The position numbers and the translations under genes are program-made. A stretch of DNA of 6,996 nt from Candidatus Lithacetigena glycinireducens (GTDB lineage Bacteria; Coprothermobacterota; HKB111), in the NCBI GenBank assembly GCA_018725485.1, contig QLUP01000052.1:1-6996 (forward strand). Reading direction: 5' to 3'. Shown piece by piece: positions 6,884 through 6,996 of this stretch; within the stretch, counting starts at the first letter, position 1, and each line of letters begins with the position of its first letter. Below the pieces are notes generated by a model. It ran no database searches and had not been told where the DNA came from. It worked only from the letters and a program-made list of their open reading frames with translations.

Positions 6884-6996
6884 TTAATCATTTCTCCAGG
6901 TTAAACCATATCTTCTTTTTAATAACTTAAACCTGCTTAATAAACCGGGAACGAAAAACGATAGGGTAAGCCCTAAAACCAAATAGCGAATAAAAA
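6884..6996 (-). CDS. C-terminal end of an unidentified membrane protein (runs in from right edge)
   Basis: A minus-strand frame enters from the right edge and ends at TAA (6884-6886), giving 36 residues. They include a hydrophobic segment (YLVLGLTLSFFVPGLL) followed by a basic tail (SRFKLLKRRYGLTWRND), as expected of the last transmembrane helix and cytoplasmic end of a membrane protein. I do not recognise the family. The frame is the same as that of the HD-GYP gene, whose ATG lies 21 nt beyond the stop, so the two genes are probably cotranscribed. The other two minus-strand frames close with stops in this stretch, which supports this one, but the fragment is short. Confidence 0.55.
   Translation of the reverse strand, partial: FIRYLVLGLTLSFFVPGLLSRFKLLKRRYGLTWRND

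Overview
The window is AT-rich bacterial DNA, most likely from an anaerobic member of the Bacillota (clostridial or halanaerobial type). The evidence is strong AGGAGG-type ribosome binding sites, an SLH-domain envelope protein, a zinc-ribbon (two CxxC) form of ribosomal protein bL28, and a PAS/HD-GYP signalling protein. The genus cannot be named from sequence alone.

Layout, left to right. (1) 1-399, minus: N-terminal part of an exported SLH-domain protein that runs off the left edge, preceded by a possible 22-residue leader ORF (401-469, minus). (2) 400-595: divergent intergenic region with a candidate smpB promoter and three copies of a TTTTACC motif. (3) smpB (596-1063, plus) converges on rpmB (1060-1251, minus). 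Their stop codons share a palindromic TTAA, and a terminator-like hairpin serving rpmB lies inside the 3' end of smpB. (4) guaB, IMP dehydrogenase (1349-2809, minus, TTG start), with rpmB following it in the same direction behind its own promoter. (5) A tandem GNAT acetyltransferase (2910-3881, plus), divergent from guaB across a 100-bp two-promoter spacer. (6) A minus-strand operon reading from the right edge: the tail of an unidentified membrane protein (6884-6996), a PAS/PAS/HD-GYP protein (5564-6862), a nitrilase-family amidohydrolase (4708-5547) and nadE (3885-4715).

Most genes are housekeeping: ribosome rescue (smpB), translation (rpmB), guanine nucleotide synthesis (guaB) and NAD synthesis (nadE). 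The most interesting part is the right-hand operon. The amidohydrolase resembles the glutaminase half of glutamine-dependent NAD synthetase and overlaps nadE by 8 nt, which suggests a split two-subunit enzyme. It sits directly downstream of a probable cyclic-di-GMP phosphodiesterase whose first PAS domain appears to have lost its middle. No mobile element, CRISPR array, tRNA or rRNA was seen. No entirely new system is evident; the findings are local oddities of ordinary genes.
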